From the NCBI RefSeq assembly GCF_900497805.2, contig NW_020944355.1:474461-538460 (forward strand): a stretch of DNA of 64,000 nt. Reading direction: 5' to 3'. Source of the stretch: Vombatus ursinus (taxonomy: Eukaryota; Chordata; Mammalia; Diprotodontia; Vombatidae). A program made the translations under genes and the position numbers. This document shows, one piece after another, positions 34,645-46,085 of this stretch. Within the stretch, counting starts at the first letter, position 1, and each line of letters opens with the position of its first letter. The notes beneath the pieces were generated by a model. That model worked only from the letters and a program-made list of their open reading frames with translations. It made no database searches and was not told the DNA's origin.

Positions 34645-34760
34645 TGACAAGCATTTCTTAAGTACCTTCTCTATGCCCAACATTGTGCTAGGTGCTGAAG
34701 ATCCCAAAGTCCCAAGTGGGCTCCTTGCCACTGGATGGATCTGTCCTCAGTGTGGCCTAC
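34645..34760 (-). mobile_element. L2 LINE fragment
   Basis: AAGCATTTCTTAAGTACCTT, ATTGTGCTAGGTGCTGAAGA and CTCCTTGCCACTGGATGGA. Confidence 0.65.
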
Positions 34761-35639
34761 TGAGCTAACTGACTCCATCACTTTGCTTCTTGGGTTTTGA
34801 AGGAAATGTATTCAACATGTTCCTGACTTGGGCCTTTTTCTGTTCAAGGATGACGGTGGCCAGGGCTCAGCGGCTTATGCAGACTCTGTAGAGGGAGGGG
34901 GAACCTGAAACAGTACAGATGTCTAATACCTCTGTCTCCATCCCTCTCTCCATTGTCTGCTTTGCAATCGTGGGGAATGCAAACATTTCCTGACTACCTA
35001 CCAGAGGTGAGGAGCTCAGGGAGATTCTGGAGTTAAATCATGGGTGACTCCTGTCTTCACGGAGTCCTCAGGATGGCCGGGGAGGCAAGACTTAGACAAT
35101 GCTAATACTGGGGGCATTTGGGCAGAGTTGTCCTCCGTCTCCCAGTGTTTTTAGTGCTTCCTCAAGGCTTCAGAATGGTGAATGGCAGGGGATGCAGGGG
35201 CTTTTGCCCAGCTCAAAGAAGACTGAGCAGGAGCTGCTGCCCATGGTTGGAGTACATCAAGGCGGGGCACACGCACTGGCTGCACCCTGACTGTGGAGGA
35301 GAATGAGAATTCAGTTGTCTTCCTTGGGCTAAGGGGGAGGCCCGGGGACCAGCTGTTGACAAGTCTTCAGTGAGCCACCTAGCAATGCCCCCTTTTGGGC
35401 CTGATTAACAAAAAGAACTAATTGTCCTTTAAGGAGCCTAAATGTGCTTCTTAGCAGCTCCTGGTTCTGCCCTTTAGGGCAAAGCAGAAGAAATTGAAGC
35501 CCTCTTTCCCATGAGGGTCTTTCAAGTATCTGAAGAGAAATTACACTTTCCCCATCTTTGTAACATAGCCTAAGCACCTAGATCACTGGTGTGCCCCATG
35601 GGGTGCCAAGAAATACAAAATACCAAGCGCAGAACTGGC
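34761..35639. other. Spacer, no gene seen
   Basis: Overlapping frames at 35099-35306 and 35329-35577 show no domain. Confidence 0.35.
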
Positions 35640-35830
35640 TGGCCAAGGCTTGTGTAAAGCAATTTGCAGACAGCATCTTATTAGACTTCATCTCCTGGTG
35701 AGGTAAGCACAGGAGAAGGGTTAGCACCTTGGGTCTTTTCCGATGAGGAAACTAAAGTCCCATAGAGGGATTAATTGGCTTACTCATTATTTCTCCTCAG
35801 TAGAAAGTCTGACAATGGAGCGCAGATTCT
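35640..35830 (-). mobile_element. MIR SINE, diverged
   Basis: GTGTAAAGCAATTTGCAGAC, CCGATGAGGAAACTAAAGTC. Confidence 0.6.
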
Positions 35831-36139
35831 GACTTCCAGTCTTCTATCATCCAGAGTCTGCTAAGCTTTTGCTGAGAGAGAATGGTCTTTTTGAAGGAGC
35901 TGCAATTCTGGTGGCATGGGAAGTCCCTCCACTAATGCTGAGCATCGCCGATTTATGACTTAGATAAATCCTAGGGAGGCATTCAAGGCTCTGGGAGGCC
36001 GAGTGACTTCTGGACTCACCCAGATGCTGACGGAGCCTGGGTTTGATCTTAGTTTCTCCCAATCTTGGGAGAACCGCATGCTACCCAAATTGCTGAAAGC
36101 ATACATAAGGGAAAAAGAAATCTACGGATTTCCTTCAAC

Positions 36140-36270
36140 TCACTCACTCAATCAAACAACAAGGCTGTCTTAAGCACCTACTATGTTCCAAGCGTTGTGT
36201 TAGGCACTGGGAAATCCAAAGGCCAAAGAGGGCCCCTTGCCATTGGATGGAGCTGTCCTAAGGGTCTGGG
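36140..36270 (-). mobile_element. L2 LINE 3' end
   Basis: TAAGCACCTACTATGTTCCA, GTGTTAGGCACTGGGAAATC and CTTGCCATTGGATGGAGC. Confidence 0.75.
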
Positions 36271-37002
36271 GACTCATCCTGCCCTGGCTTTGCTGCACTC
36301 TAATCCAGGTTGTTTCAGTGGGATACATTTTCTGATTTCCTTTAAGAGAAAATGGGATCCTATTGGAACAAGCGCAGCCATTGCCATGGTAACAGGAGGG
36401 TACCAGAGGCGGCTATTCTGCTATTTTTGCCTGCCGATCTGCATGGAGATTCTTAAGGTGTTAAACCAGTTCTTGGCAGCCACCTGGGAGAGGGTCCTGG
36501 CTCTGTGGGGAATGGGATCTGTCCCAGCCTTTTCCTACAGTAGACCTATGGGGTGTGTATGGGGTGGGGGAGAGGGGACACTTCCTTGCACCTCCCTTGT
36601 GATTGCTCTTGTGGTTTGCTGGATGGCTGACTGATTTGATTCAATCGAACAAGACTTTATTGATTAAAGCACCTACTATGCTAGGTGCTGGGGACAAAAA
36701 TGAAGCCATTGCTGCCCTCAAGGGGCTTGCATTCTATCAATTTTGCTGGATGGACACAGCTAGTCCACAGATAAGAAAATGTAAAACAAATCCAAAGTAA
36801 TTTGGGGGGAAGGTACTAATAATTGGAGGCCTCAGGGCAGAAGGTAGCACTTGAACTAAGCCCTGAAGCTAGAGGGTCCAAGAGGTGGCGGTTAGGAGGA
36901 AGAACATTCCAAGTACCTGGGACGGCCTGTGTAAATGTACAGAGATGGGAGATGGCTGTTAAGTTTGAAGAGCAGCTAGGTTTGCTAGGAACATTCCGAG
37001 AC

Positions 37003-37256
37003 AGCTAGGTGGCGCTGCACTGGATAGAGTACTGGGCCTGGAACTAGGAAGACCTCAGTTCGAATTCAGCCTCAGACACTTACTAGCTGTGTGACCCTGG
37101 GCAAATCACTTCACCTCTGTCTGCCTTAGTTTCCTCATCTGTAAGATGGGGATGCTGATAATAGCACCCCTTTCCCCTGGTTACTGTGAGGATGAAATGA
37201 GATAATATTTATAAAGCACCTAGCACATATAAATATAATGTAAATATAAATGCTAG
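37003..37256 (+). mobile_element. MIR-type CORE-SINE, full length
   Basis: ACAGCTAGGTGGCGCTGCAC head, GTGTGACCCTGGGCAAATCA, CTGTCTGCCTTAGTTTCCTC and the ATAAAGCACCTAGCACATAT end. Confidence 0.85.
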
Positions 37257-37268
37257 TAGTGGTGGTGA

Positions 37269-37325
<57 letters not shown>

Positions 37326-37326
37326 A
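37257..37326. repeat. (GTA)n trinucleotide microsatellite
   Basis: About 17 uninterrupted GTA units from 37274, after a short GTG/GAT lead-in, at the 3' end of the preceding SINE. Confidence 0.95.
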
Positions 37327-37884
37327 TAAGAGGGAGTAATTTGAGATAAGTCTAGAAATATAGGCTGGAGACAGATTGTAGAGGACATGAGATGTCAAAA
37401 CAGAGGAGTTTGTATCTTATATCTCATCCTGGAGGCAGGAGGGAGTCATTGGAGTTCCTTGAGCAAGGGAATGATGTGGTGAAATCTGTGCTTTAGCATT
37501 TAAGGGAGAGTCTGGGGAGGGGGAGAGGGGCAAGTAGGCCAGGAGGTAAATGGAGTCCTGTTTGAGTTCAGCCGGGCACTTCACTGGCTGTGTCAACCCT
37601 CTTGCTCTCTCTTGCCTTTGACCCACTTTGAGGTGGCGCCAATGAATTTCAGGAGATTTCAGGATGTTAACCCTGGCACAGATGATCTTATTTGGGTGTC
37701 AGGATGGTTACTTGAGAAACTATCGTTTATGCTAAACACTACTTTAGTTGCTTGTCAAGTACCTTGGCTGATGCTTTTCAGCTTTGACATTCAAGCTCAT
37801 ATGTAGAAGAATTGAATCGCCAGGTTTGGGATCTAATGAGAGAGCTGTGGGAACCTTGCAGAAATGCCTCAACGCTGGCTTTTT

Positions 37885-38405
37885 GGCATGGTGTAGTGAG
37901 TGGACAGAGCCCTGGCTTGGGAGTCAGAGGATATTTCCTAAATGGGTTGTCATCCATCTTATAGTCTCAGAAGCATTACATCACCAACAGTATTATTGCA
38001 TAGATGTTAATTGCTTTATTAGTATTATCTCCTTTGAGCCTAGTAACAGTCCTCTGAGGTAAGCACTACTGGAATTAATAGCTTTATTTTGCAAATGAGG
38101 AAACTGAGACTCAAAGGTGGAAGTGCCTTGCCCAGAGTCACTTGTTACCTCAGGAAGGTAGTCATTGAGATTAGAACAACAGAAGGTGAATTGTTTACAA
38201 ACTCTGCTCCCTGTAGCAAATGATTCTGTCTAGAAGCTAGTCACAGCATTTTAGCTTGATAGATTGTGGTCTGGATGGGACCTCAGACGTCAACCAAACC
38301 AGTCCTCATTTTACAGATGTGGGATGTGAAAGTACTTGCCTGAGGTCACGTGGCTAGTAAGTGTTTCAAACCCAGGACCTATAACTCCAAGTCTGGGTCT
38401 CTGGA
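37885..38405. mobile_element. Cluster of MIR-type fragments
   Basis: 37885-37945 plus (GGACAGAGCCCTGGCTTGGG); 37975-38155 minus (TTTTGCAAATGAGGAAACTG); 38240-38405 minus (CATTTTACAGATGTGGGATG, AGGTCACGTGGCTAGTAAGT). Confidence 0.7.
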
Positions 38406-38999
38406 TTTCTGCTATGGCCTCTTAAAGTGTTTTGCTATCTACCTCTCTGTGAGAATTATGACCCATACTTTCCCTGTTTTGCCACTGCCCCACAATGATC
38501 CAATAAGGGAGAACTTGGTACGATTGTGATGGATTAGGACAGTGCTGGCATGCACCAATACTGTGGGCAATACAGTGACTTCAGATCCCCTTACCAGGGC
38601 GAGACACATTCAGGTGCCTGCCCAGGAGCAGAACTTTGACTCTCTTGCTCCTTTCCTTTCTGCCTGGAGCCTGGCCCTGATGACTTCTAGCTTGGGGAGG
38701 GGGGCTTGGTCTGAGGGAAATTCTCAGTTTCTTCTCATGTTTTTTTTTTTTTTTTAAACAGTCACAAGTGAGAAACATCATGAGTGATCAGCTAAGAATG
38801 TCATCTGGGCAAAAAGCCAACCCTGTTTGGGCCCCACTCCTAACTGTGGCAAAACCGTTTAGAAAAATAGGAAGGGACGTGCTTCCACACTTTCCTCCTC
38901 TTCTTTCCCCCTTGAAGAGAATGCCATGCTTTGGGCTGCCTCCCCTTGTAACGTATCTGTGACAAAGGACCGAAACTCAGCACCCACCTGGAGTAGGGT
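38406..38999. other. Spacer, no gene seen
   Basis: 38741-38757 is a T run before AAACAG that mimics a splice acceptor; the frame after it has no domain. Confidence 0.35.
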
Positions 39000-39126
39000 G
39001 GCAGGAAACAGGATGGACAGGGAGAGAACCTGTAAAATGGAGATAATGAGAGCAGCTTCCTCACGGGTTTGTTGGGAGCGGTATCAATGAGGTAATATTA
39101 TACATAATATTACATGTGTATGTATG

Positions 39127-39167
<41 letters not shown>

Positions 39168-39215
39168 ATGAAGGTGTTTTGCCAATCTGAAAGTATTCTG
39201 TAAATGTTTGGCGTC
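39000..39215 (+). mobile_element. MIR 3' part with an embedded TG microsatellite
   Basis: CCTGTAAAATGGAGATAATG, TATCAATGAGGTAATATTAT and, after a (TATG/TG)n run at 39116-39170, a degenerate GCCAATCTGAAAGTATTCTG end. Confidence 0.65.
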
Positions 39216-39289
39216 CTTTCCAATACTGACTACCCCCGACTTACTAATAGTGGTGGGGACAACAAAATATTTCTTGTCCCCCATTGCTA

Positions 39290-41460
39290 TTTCTAGACCT
39301 TCCCTTGACCACCTTCCCTAAGCAGTTTCTCCTCCTCTGAGGGTCACTCTGTCCAAATTCATCACCCCATCCAGATCCTGGAAGCTGTCACCTAGAGATT
39401 CATCTTCCTTCCTCAACAATTTCAGTGATAGATATGGATTTCCTCTCCTCCCTAACTCTTGCCCACATTCTAGGGGACTTTCACATAGATTCTGATGCTT
39501 CCTCAGTGTTTCTTCCCCATATCCCAATCTCCTCAATTCCTACGACCTTAGCTACACACAGAGAGAGTCACACCTCTGACCTTGTCATCACCCATAAATG
39601 TTGGTGAATTCTGATATTCCTTCATGTGATCAAAATCTTGGATCATTCTATTTCTTCCTACGCTCTTCTTGTCCTCAATGTGACCTTTGCTCCCTCATTG
39701 CCTCTGGTCATTACCCCTACATTCTGTAACCTATTGATGAACCAGTTCTCCAACTTTGATGTCATTAACCCTTGGTTTTCTCATTGATCCATCATGCTTT
39801 GCCCCAGCCCTGGACTGTTCCCACCACATACTTCCCTTGCTTCTATTTGCATGATATTGAAAGAATATCGTGAAAAGAAAAAAAAAAGCCACTGCATCTC
39901 ACTTTCCACAGTCGCTATTCCAAACCTTCTCATCTCTCATTTGCCCCTTCTTGGTGCCCCCCTCTCTCTATCTTCTCTAGTAAGGTTTTCAACCTCATAT
40001 TTCACTGACAAAATTGAAGCCATTTACCAAAAGTTCCCTCTTCTTCCCTCTCCCTTCCACACCTCCCATCACTCAGACATTGTCTGTCACTGTATCATCC
40101 TTCACTTCTTCTCAGGTGAAGAGGTGGCCCTTCTCTTTGCCAAGGGAAACCCCTCAATGTGCACCTTCATCTCATCCCTTCCTGGTTTTGCCAGCACATT
40201 ATCCCTGCTTTCATCCCAACTTGCTCTCACATATACAATCTCTCCCTGTCTATAAGCTCCTTTCCTATTGTCAAAATACATCCATTTTTTTCTATCCTTA
40301 AAAAAACCCTCTCACTTGATCCTGCCATCCTATATTTCTCCCTCTCTTTGTGTCTGAATTCCTTCAGAAAGCCATCTATAATTGATGTCTCCACTTCTTC
40401 TTCTCTCACATTCTTCGAAACCCTCTACCCTCTGCCTTTCAACCCTCTCATGCCACTCAAACTGCTCTCCTCCAAGTTACCAGATCTCCTAGATGCCAAA
40501 TCCAAAGGCATTTGCTTTATCCTCATGCTCCTTGGACCCTTTGCAGTCTGCCACTGCTGATCACTCTCTTTCCTCTGTAGGTTTTGGTGACACTGTTCTC
40601 TCCCGTTCACTCTTCCTACGTCTGCAAGTGCTCCCTCTCAGGCTCCTTCTTCACTGTCATTCCCTCTAACCATGGGCGTCCTTGAAAGGTTTGTCATGGC
40701 TCCCTTTCACTTTTTCCACTCTATAATATTTTGCTTGGCAGTCTTGTGTGCTCCCGTGGCTTCAATTATCTCCAGTATGAAGATGATCCCCAGCTTTATA
40801 CACCCAGCCCTCATCTGTCTGTTGAGCTTCGATCACAAATCTCCACCTAACTGTTGGATATCCTATAAGGTATTTCAAACTCGACATGCCCAAAACAGAA
40901 TGGATTCTCTTCTCCTTTTCCCACCCCAATCTTCCCCGTCTCTGAATTTCTCTATCCCTGTCAAGGGCACCAACTACCTTCCCAGTCACCCAAGCTCACA
41001 ACTCATGTAGCATCCTTATCTTCTCACTCTCACTCACCCCACATATCCAGTTCATTGCCAAATCTTGTCTATCTTTGCTTTCACAACATTTCTGCCCCCT
41101 TCTCTCTACTTGGACATCCTTGATCCAAGCCCTATCAATTTCTCATCCTGATTACTGCGATAGCCTTCTGGTTGGTTTTCTTGCCTCATGCCTCTCCATA
41201 CTCCAGCTGCCAAAGTGATATTTTAGTCTGACCTGGTTGTTGCCTCCCGGCTCAAGGAGTTTCGCAAGCTCCAGGATCAAATATAAATATATTATAAATA
41301 TAACCTTCTCTTCCATTTAAAGCTCTTCATAATCTGACCTCTTCCTTACATTTCCAGCCTTCCTACATTTTACTTCCCTCCTCCATACATGTCATGACCC
41401 AGCTACGATAACCTACTTGTCCACTCCTTTATGTCATTGTGGGAATTCCTTTTGTGCACG
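39290..41460 (+). mobile_element. Long L2 LINE remnant (endonuclease to reverse transcriptase)
   Basis: 39470-39600 translates to GDFHIDSDAS... and THRESHTSDLVITHKC, the L2 endonuclease signature. 40735-40800 encodes a decayed RT catalytic box: FNYLQYEDDPQLY where L2 has YADD (codons at 40776-40787). Further 3': QSCHPSSQ..., GCCTTCTGGTTGG-type text and GAAGCTCTTCATAATCTGACC equivalents. Many breaks. This copy is C/T-rich on the plus strand, and its long open frames at 39794-40560 are L2 derived, not a host gene. Confidence 0.8.
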
Positions 41461-41589
41461 GGTTGTGGTCCCTTTCAACTCTCAAATTCTGTGATTCTCT
41501 GCTTTCGTTAGTGGAGGGAAATTTCAGTAGTTGATTCCCAGGGTGAAAACTCCCTCCTCCAATTAAGATCAGCAACTTATCTCTAACTT

Positions 41590-41672
41590 ACAGTTTCAGA
41601 GACCTGCCTGGAGAACCAAGAAGTGAAGTGACTTACCCAAGGTCATATAGCTTCCTAACTCCAAGGCTGGCT
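41590..41672 (-). mobile_element. MIR SINE fragment
   Basis: GAAGTGACTTACCCAAGGTC and ATATAGCTTCCTAACTCCAA. Confidence 0.6.
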
Positions 41673-41735
41673 TTGTTGTTGTTGTTGTTGTTGTTGTTGT
41701 TTTCTTTTTCTTTTTTTTTTAAGCCTGTGGAACTT
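41673..41735. repeat. (TTG)n and T-rich tract
   Basis: About nine TTG units then a T-rich run. Confidence 0.9.
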
Positions 41736-41814
41736 TAAAAAAAATATCTCTGAAGTGGAATTGAATTGATGGAGAATGATGACCAAGGAGGAGTTTAGGT
41801 AGGAATTTAGGAGG

Positions 41815-41905
41815 ATTTTAGCTTATTGACTGAGTCACTTCCTCATCCTGAGCCTCAGTTTCCTCTTCTCTACCTCACGGGGTACAGAAATGTGTGCTCT
41901 TACCA
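41815..41905 (+). mobile_element. MIR SINE fragment
   Basis: CTGAGCCTCAGTTTCCTCTT. Confidence 0.55.
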
Positions 41906-42224
41906 TATTTCTTATTTATATTCATCTGATGAATGTAATTTCTAAACTTGGAGAGGTGCCTGGGACAGTAGGAGGTTAAGTGACTCTTTCTTCCATGATC
42001 ACAGAGCTAGGCCTGAGCTCCTGGGCCCCAAGGCCACCTCTCCATCCACTTCTACTAATAATGGGAAAACTTACCCCTGAACATTTTTTTCATGGACTCT
42101 CATCGGCTGGGCAGGAAAGTATATCTGTAGCAGAAAAGAAAATCGGAAAGCATAGATCCCATGTTCAGAATTCTGTTTGTTTTCAAAAAATAGCCCAGAG
42201 CAACAGAAATGACAACAACGGTAA

Positions 42225-42433
42225 CAGTGATAATAATAATAAACCTGTCATTGTTATAGCACTTTATCCATGTTCTCTTATTTATTGTTCCCAACAGCCT
42301 TCTGAGGTAGGCTTATTTATTATCCCCATTATATAGAACAGGGAATTGAGGTTGAGAAAAGTGTGTGAAGCCGGATTGGAATTTTCATCTTCTGAATTCA
42401 CAAGTCTAACGCTATGCCACTTAGCTGCCCCTA
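42225..42433 (-). mobile_element. MIR SINE
   Basis: CATTGTTATAGCACTTTATC, GAGGTAGGCTTATTTATTAT and GCTATGCCACTTAGCTGCCC. Confidence 0.8.
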
Positions 42434-42444
42434 GAGATGAAAAA

Positions 42445-42612
42445 TAATTGGAAAGGGGTAGCGAGAAGGTGCAGTGGATAGAGCACCGACCCTGGAGTCA
42501 GGAGGACCTGAGTTCAAATCCAGCCTCAGACCTCAGACACTTAACACTTACTAGCTGTGTGACCCTGGGCAACTCACTTAACCCCAATTGCCTCACCAAA
42601 AAAACAAAAAAA
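42445..42612 (+). mobile_element. WSINE1-like SINE
   Basis: GGTGCAGTGGATAGAGCACC, GACCCTGGAGTCAGGAGGAC, AACCCCAATTGCCTCACC and an A-rich tail. Has a CAGACCTCAGACACTTAACA variant instead of the ACCAAACACTTG insertion. Confidence 0.9.
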
Positions 42613-42689
42613 CAGAACATTAAAGTACCTAAGACAGTGTCTGTTTATAAAGGAGAAGAATGAGAGGATGTCTGGTTACCAGGTCCACT

Positions 42690-42830
42690 TCATTATCCCT
42701 TCTCCTTTTAACCCTGCTAAAGGGAAGTGACTTGCCCAGGGTCACACAGGTAGTGTCAGTGGAGAAGTTTGAAACTAGGTCTTCCTGACACCATACTGGG
42801 CACTCCATCCTCTTAACATGTTTCAGAACA
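42690..42830 (-). mobile_element. MIR SINE fragment
   Basis: GGGAAGTGACTTGCCCAGGG and TCACACAGGTAGTGTCAGTG. Confidence 0.75.
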
Positions 42831-42864
42831 TTCATCTGTTGAAGATCAAACAGGAATTTGCTTT

Positions 42865-43175
42865 CCTGGGATCTGGCTCTGGCTATGTGACCCTAGACTA
42901 GTCCTTTGACCTATCTGAGCCTTGTTTTCATCTTCATCTAAAAATTGAGGGGCCATGTGATAAAATATTTCTCCTGCCTACCTCTTGAGGTTGTTAAGAG
43001 ATCAAACGAGATGATATTTACAAAGGGTTCTGCATATTTTAAAGCACTATACACATGAAGTTGCTATTTTTCCTTTTCAGTTCCTGGGCCCTGTAACATA
43101 CTTATTCTGTGCCTGCACTGCGGATACAAACCTAAGACCCAAACAGTCCTTGCCCTCGGGGAGCTTACCTTCCTG
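42865..43175. mobile_element. MIR SINE (+) followed by L2 fragment (-)
   Basis: 42865-43065: CTGGCTATGTGACCCTAGAC, TTCTGCATATTTTAAAGCAC. 43090-43175: CTGTGCCTGCACTGCGGATA and CAGTCCTTGCCCTCGGGGAG. Confidence 0.7.
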
Positions 43176-44282
43176 GGGCTTTTCATCTTGCAAGCCCTCC
43201 AGCTTGGACCCTTGGCAAGTTGACATCAGATGGAACCCACACACTTTCTGCCATGATGCTCCCTTTCCACCCCTCCTGCTCCCCCACCCCAAATATCCTG
43301 AAAGCCTTGAGGAGCAGTCAGCCCTGTCCCTAGAGTCCTTACCACCTCTGCGAGGGCATTTCAGAATTAAGGAAGCCCAGGAGGAAGCTGTCATTACACC
43401 TCTAACAGTCAGATTTTTCACCTGTGTCTTGGGTCAGGGCCACCACTGGTGGTCAGGCCTTATTTAGACCAGAAAACCCAGCAGTACCAGGCTTGCTGTG
43501 GAAACCTGTTTTATGCCTTTAAAAAAAAAATTATAGGAAAAAACAAACAAACAAACAAACCAGAAAAACAAAGCAACCCATCCGCATGGTTCCTTTCATT
43601 TGGCTGGAATTCAACTGGTTTCCCTAGGCCCAGGTTCATCAGAAGGGTAATGGGAGAGAGATTTTTCTGTTCTTTGCATTCCCATGATTAAACAACCATT
43701 TCGATTGTCTGCTTTGCAGTCTCAACAAAGAGTGGGCGCTGACTCCGTGATCGCTCCGTATCTTCTTCCGGTTTGGCTGAGCCATCTTTGTATCAAAATC
43801 TGCAGAGTGCAGACAAAATTACACACTGTCATTGGATTCAGATAAGATAACGGCATGGTTCAGGAGGCAGTTGAAAAATTAAAGTCAGAGGAAAGGCTGG
43901 CATTTCTCCCTGCACCCCACCTCAGCTGGTCTGGTGGGTCACCCCTGCCTTCTTCCCTCTCAAGCAGGCCACGGTTGGAATTGGTTCCTACATGGTAATG
44001 CGATTTGGGTGTGATTTTCCCAGGAAATCCCTTAATGATCTCCGTCTTTTCTATTTCATAATGAGGAAAATTGACAGCATTCTGCTGGGTATTCTTTCTT
44101 GGGTTCCCCTGCTGTGCTTGCCACTGCTGCTAATGGCAGATCGAATGAGACTGTAGCCGGGAAGCATGTTGTGAACCTTGGGGTTCCACATGGTTAGGTA
44201 GATGAGGAATCGTAGCTGCTTCCTCACCCTGAAAGGCCAACCAAGAGCCTTTAAATTACATCCTTGATGTCATTTGACTCAG
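43176..44282. other. Spacer with a candidate conserved noncoding block at 43690-44200
   Basis: No repeat seen in about 500 bases from 43690, no open frame, motif-rich sequence. 43536-43558 is an (AAAC) run. The 105-aa frame 43150-43467 starts in an L2 fragment and has no domain. Confidence 0.3.
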
Positions 44283-44390
44283 TAGAGTGGAAAGGGCAGT
44301 GAATTTAGAGCCAAAAGACCTGGGTTCAAATCCCAGCTCTGCCATTGCCTACTTGTATGGCCTTGGGTGAGTCACTTAACCTGGAAGGGC
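44283..44390 (+). mobile_element. MIR SINE fragment
   Basis: GACCTGGGTTCAAATCCCAG and GGCCTTGGGTGAGTCACTTA. Confidence 0.75.
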
Positions 44391-44614
44391 TATTTGGAGA
44401 AGGGAGAGTCTGGAAGCCGGGAGTCCAGGGAGGTAAGAGGTTATCAGCACCTGCAGTAAGTCAGTGGTCTGGATGTGGTGAGAAGGGGACAGATAACAAT
44501 AATCACAGGGCTAGGGCTAGGCAGTGAACCTGTGATTTTGTTAGTATAGGGAATTCCTGAGGAGGAAACTCCTTTACCAGATCTGGTTGGAACTTCCTCT
44601 GCAATTTAGGGTCA

Positions 44615-44870
44615 TAGCTGCCTCAAGCAATGAGAGGTTAAGAGATTTACCCAGGCTCACATAACCAGGTTTATTATAAATGGAAAGAGTGCTGGACTGG
44701 GGGGGTCAGAAGACCTGGATTTGAATCCTGACTCTGCTAATTCCTTGCTGCATGGCCATAGGGAAGTTATGCCACCTCTCTGGGCCTCAGTTTCCTCATT
44801 TGTAAGAGGTTGGGTTTGATGTTTGCTAAGGACCATTCCTTAGCAGGATTCTCTGATTCTATAACAATGG
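44615..44870. mobile_element. MIR fragments in opposite orientation
   Basis: 44615-44672 minus (GAGGTTAAGAGATTTACCCA); 44675-44870 plus (GAAGACCTGGATTTGAATCC, CTCTGGGCCTCAGTTTCCTC). Confidence 0.75.
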
Positions 44871-45387
44871 GTGGGAGACACATGAACAATCAGTGAAAGG
44901 ATCTGAGGAGAAGCAGCTGAAGAGAGAGAAGGGGAAGCAGGAGAGGAAACCAAGGGAAGAGATAGTATCTCTCATGGGAGGGTGGTCAAGAAAAGCAGGT
45001 GAAGGAATGACAGAAAATACATTCGTCAAACCAAGTTGAGAGTCGCTTCTCTCGGACCTCCCCCCATTTTCCGTGCAGTGACAGGAACCATGGAGAGAGT
45101 TTGGAAAGGAAAAAGAGAAGGCCTCAAGGATTCTCTGGGCTCAGAGGTGGAAGGTCATGAGAATTCCAAATCCAGGGGAGAGATTCCATGAGGAGGTTCT
45201 CACTTCAGCGACTGCTGCTATGGGTAGAGTCATCGCCCAGCCATATGTGCCCGAGTCCTCATCACTATCGGCAGGCTCAGGGGATAGATTTCCTGGAGGG
45301 CTTTTGTCCAATTTTCTGCTTTCCTGAAGACTTTGTTTCATGGTTAACTGGCCTTTGGCTCCTAAAGCCACTCTTATATTTTCAGGC
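44871..45387. other. Spacer, no gene seen
   Basis: Opposed frames at 45141-45472 overlap; no domain or repeat recognised. Confidence 0.35.
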
Positions 45388-45640
45388 ATCATGGTGTTGG
45401 GAAAGAACATTGGACTTTGAAGCAGGAAAACCTGTTTTCAAGTCCTATCTCCCTCACTTACTAGCTCTGTGACCTCAAGTCACCTGATCTCTGTTTGCCT
45501 TGGTTTGCTTATCTATAACATTGAGATAATAATAACTGTAGCACCCCACAGGATTGTTTGTTGGAAGGACAAATGAAATAATACATATAAAGTGCTTTGC
45601 AGAGAAATGCCAGTCGTTGTTATTATGATTATTTCTTGGC
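45388..45640 (+). mobile_element. MIR SINE, near full length
   Basis: GAAGCAGGAAAACCTGTTTT, CACTTACTAGCTCTGTGACC, ACATATAAAGTGCTTTGCAG. Confidence 0.8.
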
Positions 45641-45654
45641 TACAGAAACAACTC

Positions 45655-45821
45655 TTTTGTTTTGTTTTGTTTTGTTTTGTTTTAGGCAATTGGGCTTAAG
45701 TGACTTGCCCAGGGTCACACAGCTAGTAAATGTCAAGTGTTTGGTCTGAGACCAAATTTGAACTCAGGTCCTCCTGACTTCAGGGCCAGTGCTCTATCCA
45801 CTGCGCCACCTAGCTGCCCCC
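45655..45821 (-). mobile_element. WSINE1-like SINE with (AAAAC)n tail
   Basis: (TTTTG)n then AGGCAATTGGGCTTAAGTGA and GCGCCACCTAGCTGCCCC. Flanks ACAACTCTT and ACAATTCTT form a one-mismatch target duplication. Carries the TCAAGTGTTTGGTCTGAG marker. Confidence 0.93.
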
Positions 45822-45924
45822 TAAGGAGACAATTCTTCCAAAAATCATTCCCCATCCCCACCCTAACCCTGACCCTTCCCAGGAACAGTGTCTACCAATG
45901 TTCAGAAGATAAGTCTAAATCTAA

Positions 45925-46085
45925 CTTGCAGCTAGAAGTGACAGAAATCATTTACTCCAGCCCTTCAATTTTACAGTTGAGGACACTGAGGCCCAGAGGG
46001 TCACACAGCTATGAATGACAGAGTTGGGATTTGAACTCAGATCCTCCAAGTACAAATGCAGCCACCAGGACCCAGCTGCTGCTGC
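45925..46085 (-). mobile_element. MIR-type SINE fragment
   Basis: TTTTACAGTTGAGGACACTG, GGGATTTGAACTCAGATCCT. Confidence 0.75.

Larger units (their letters stand above)
36640..37500 (-). mobile_element. L2 LINE interrupted by a SINE and trinucleotide array
   Basis: 36640-37002 (AAGCACCTACTATGCTAGGT, CTGCCCTCAAGGGGCTTGCA, GTAGCACTTGAACTAAGCCC) and 37330-37500 (GTTCCTTGAGCAAGGGAATG) are consecutive reverse-orientation L2 parts. Confidence 0.8.

Noticed and set aside
36065-36634. 189-aa plus-strand open frame
   Set aside because: Runs through an L2 fragment at 36140-36270; no domain.
37257-37326. Regular short repeats suggestive of an array
   Set aside because: Simple trinucleotide microsatellite; no CRISPR-like spacers anywhere in the window.
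38741-38962. T run plus AAACAG resembling a splice acceptor followed by a 64-aa frame
   Set aside because: T runs are common here; the frame has no homology and no good donor follows.
39794-40560. Overlapping 153-, 95- and 133-aa plus-strand frames
   Set aside because: Translate the C/T-rich body of an old L2 LINE; not a host gene.
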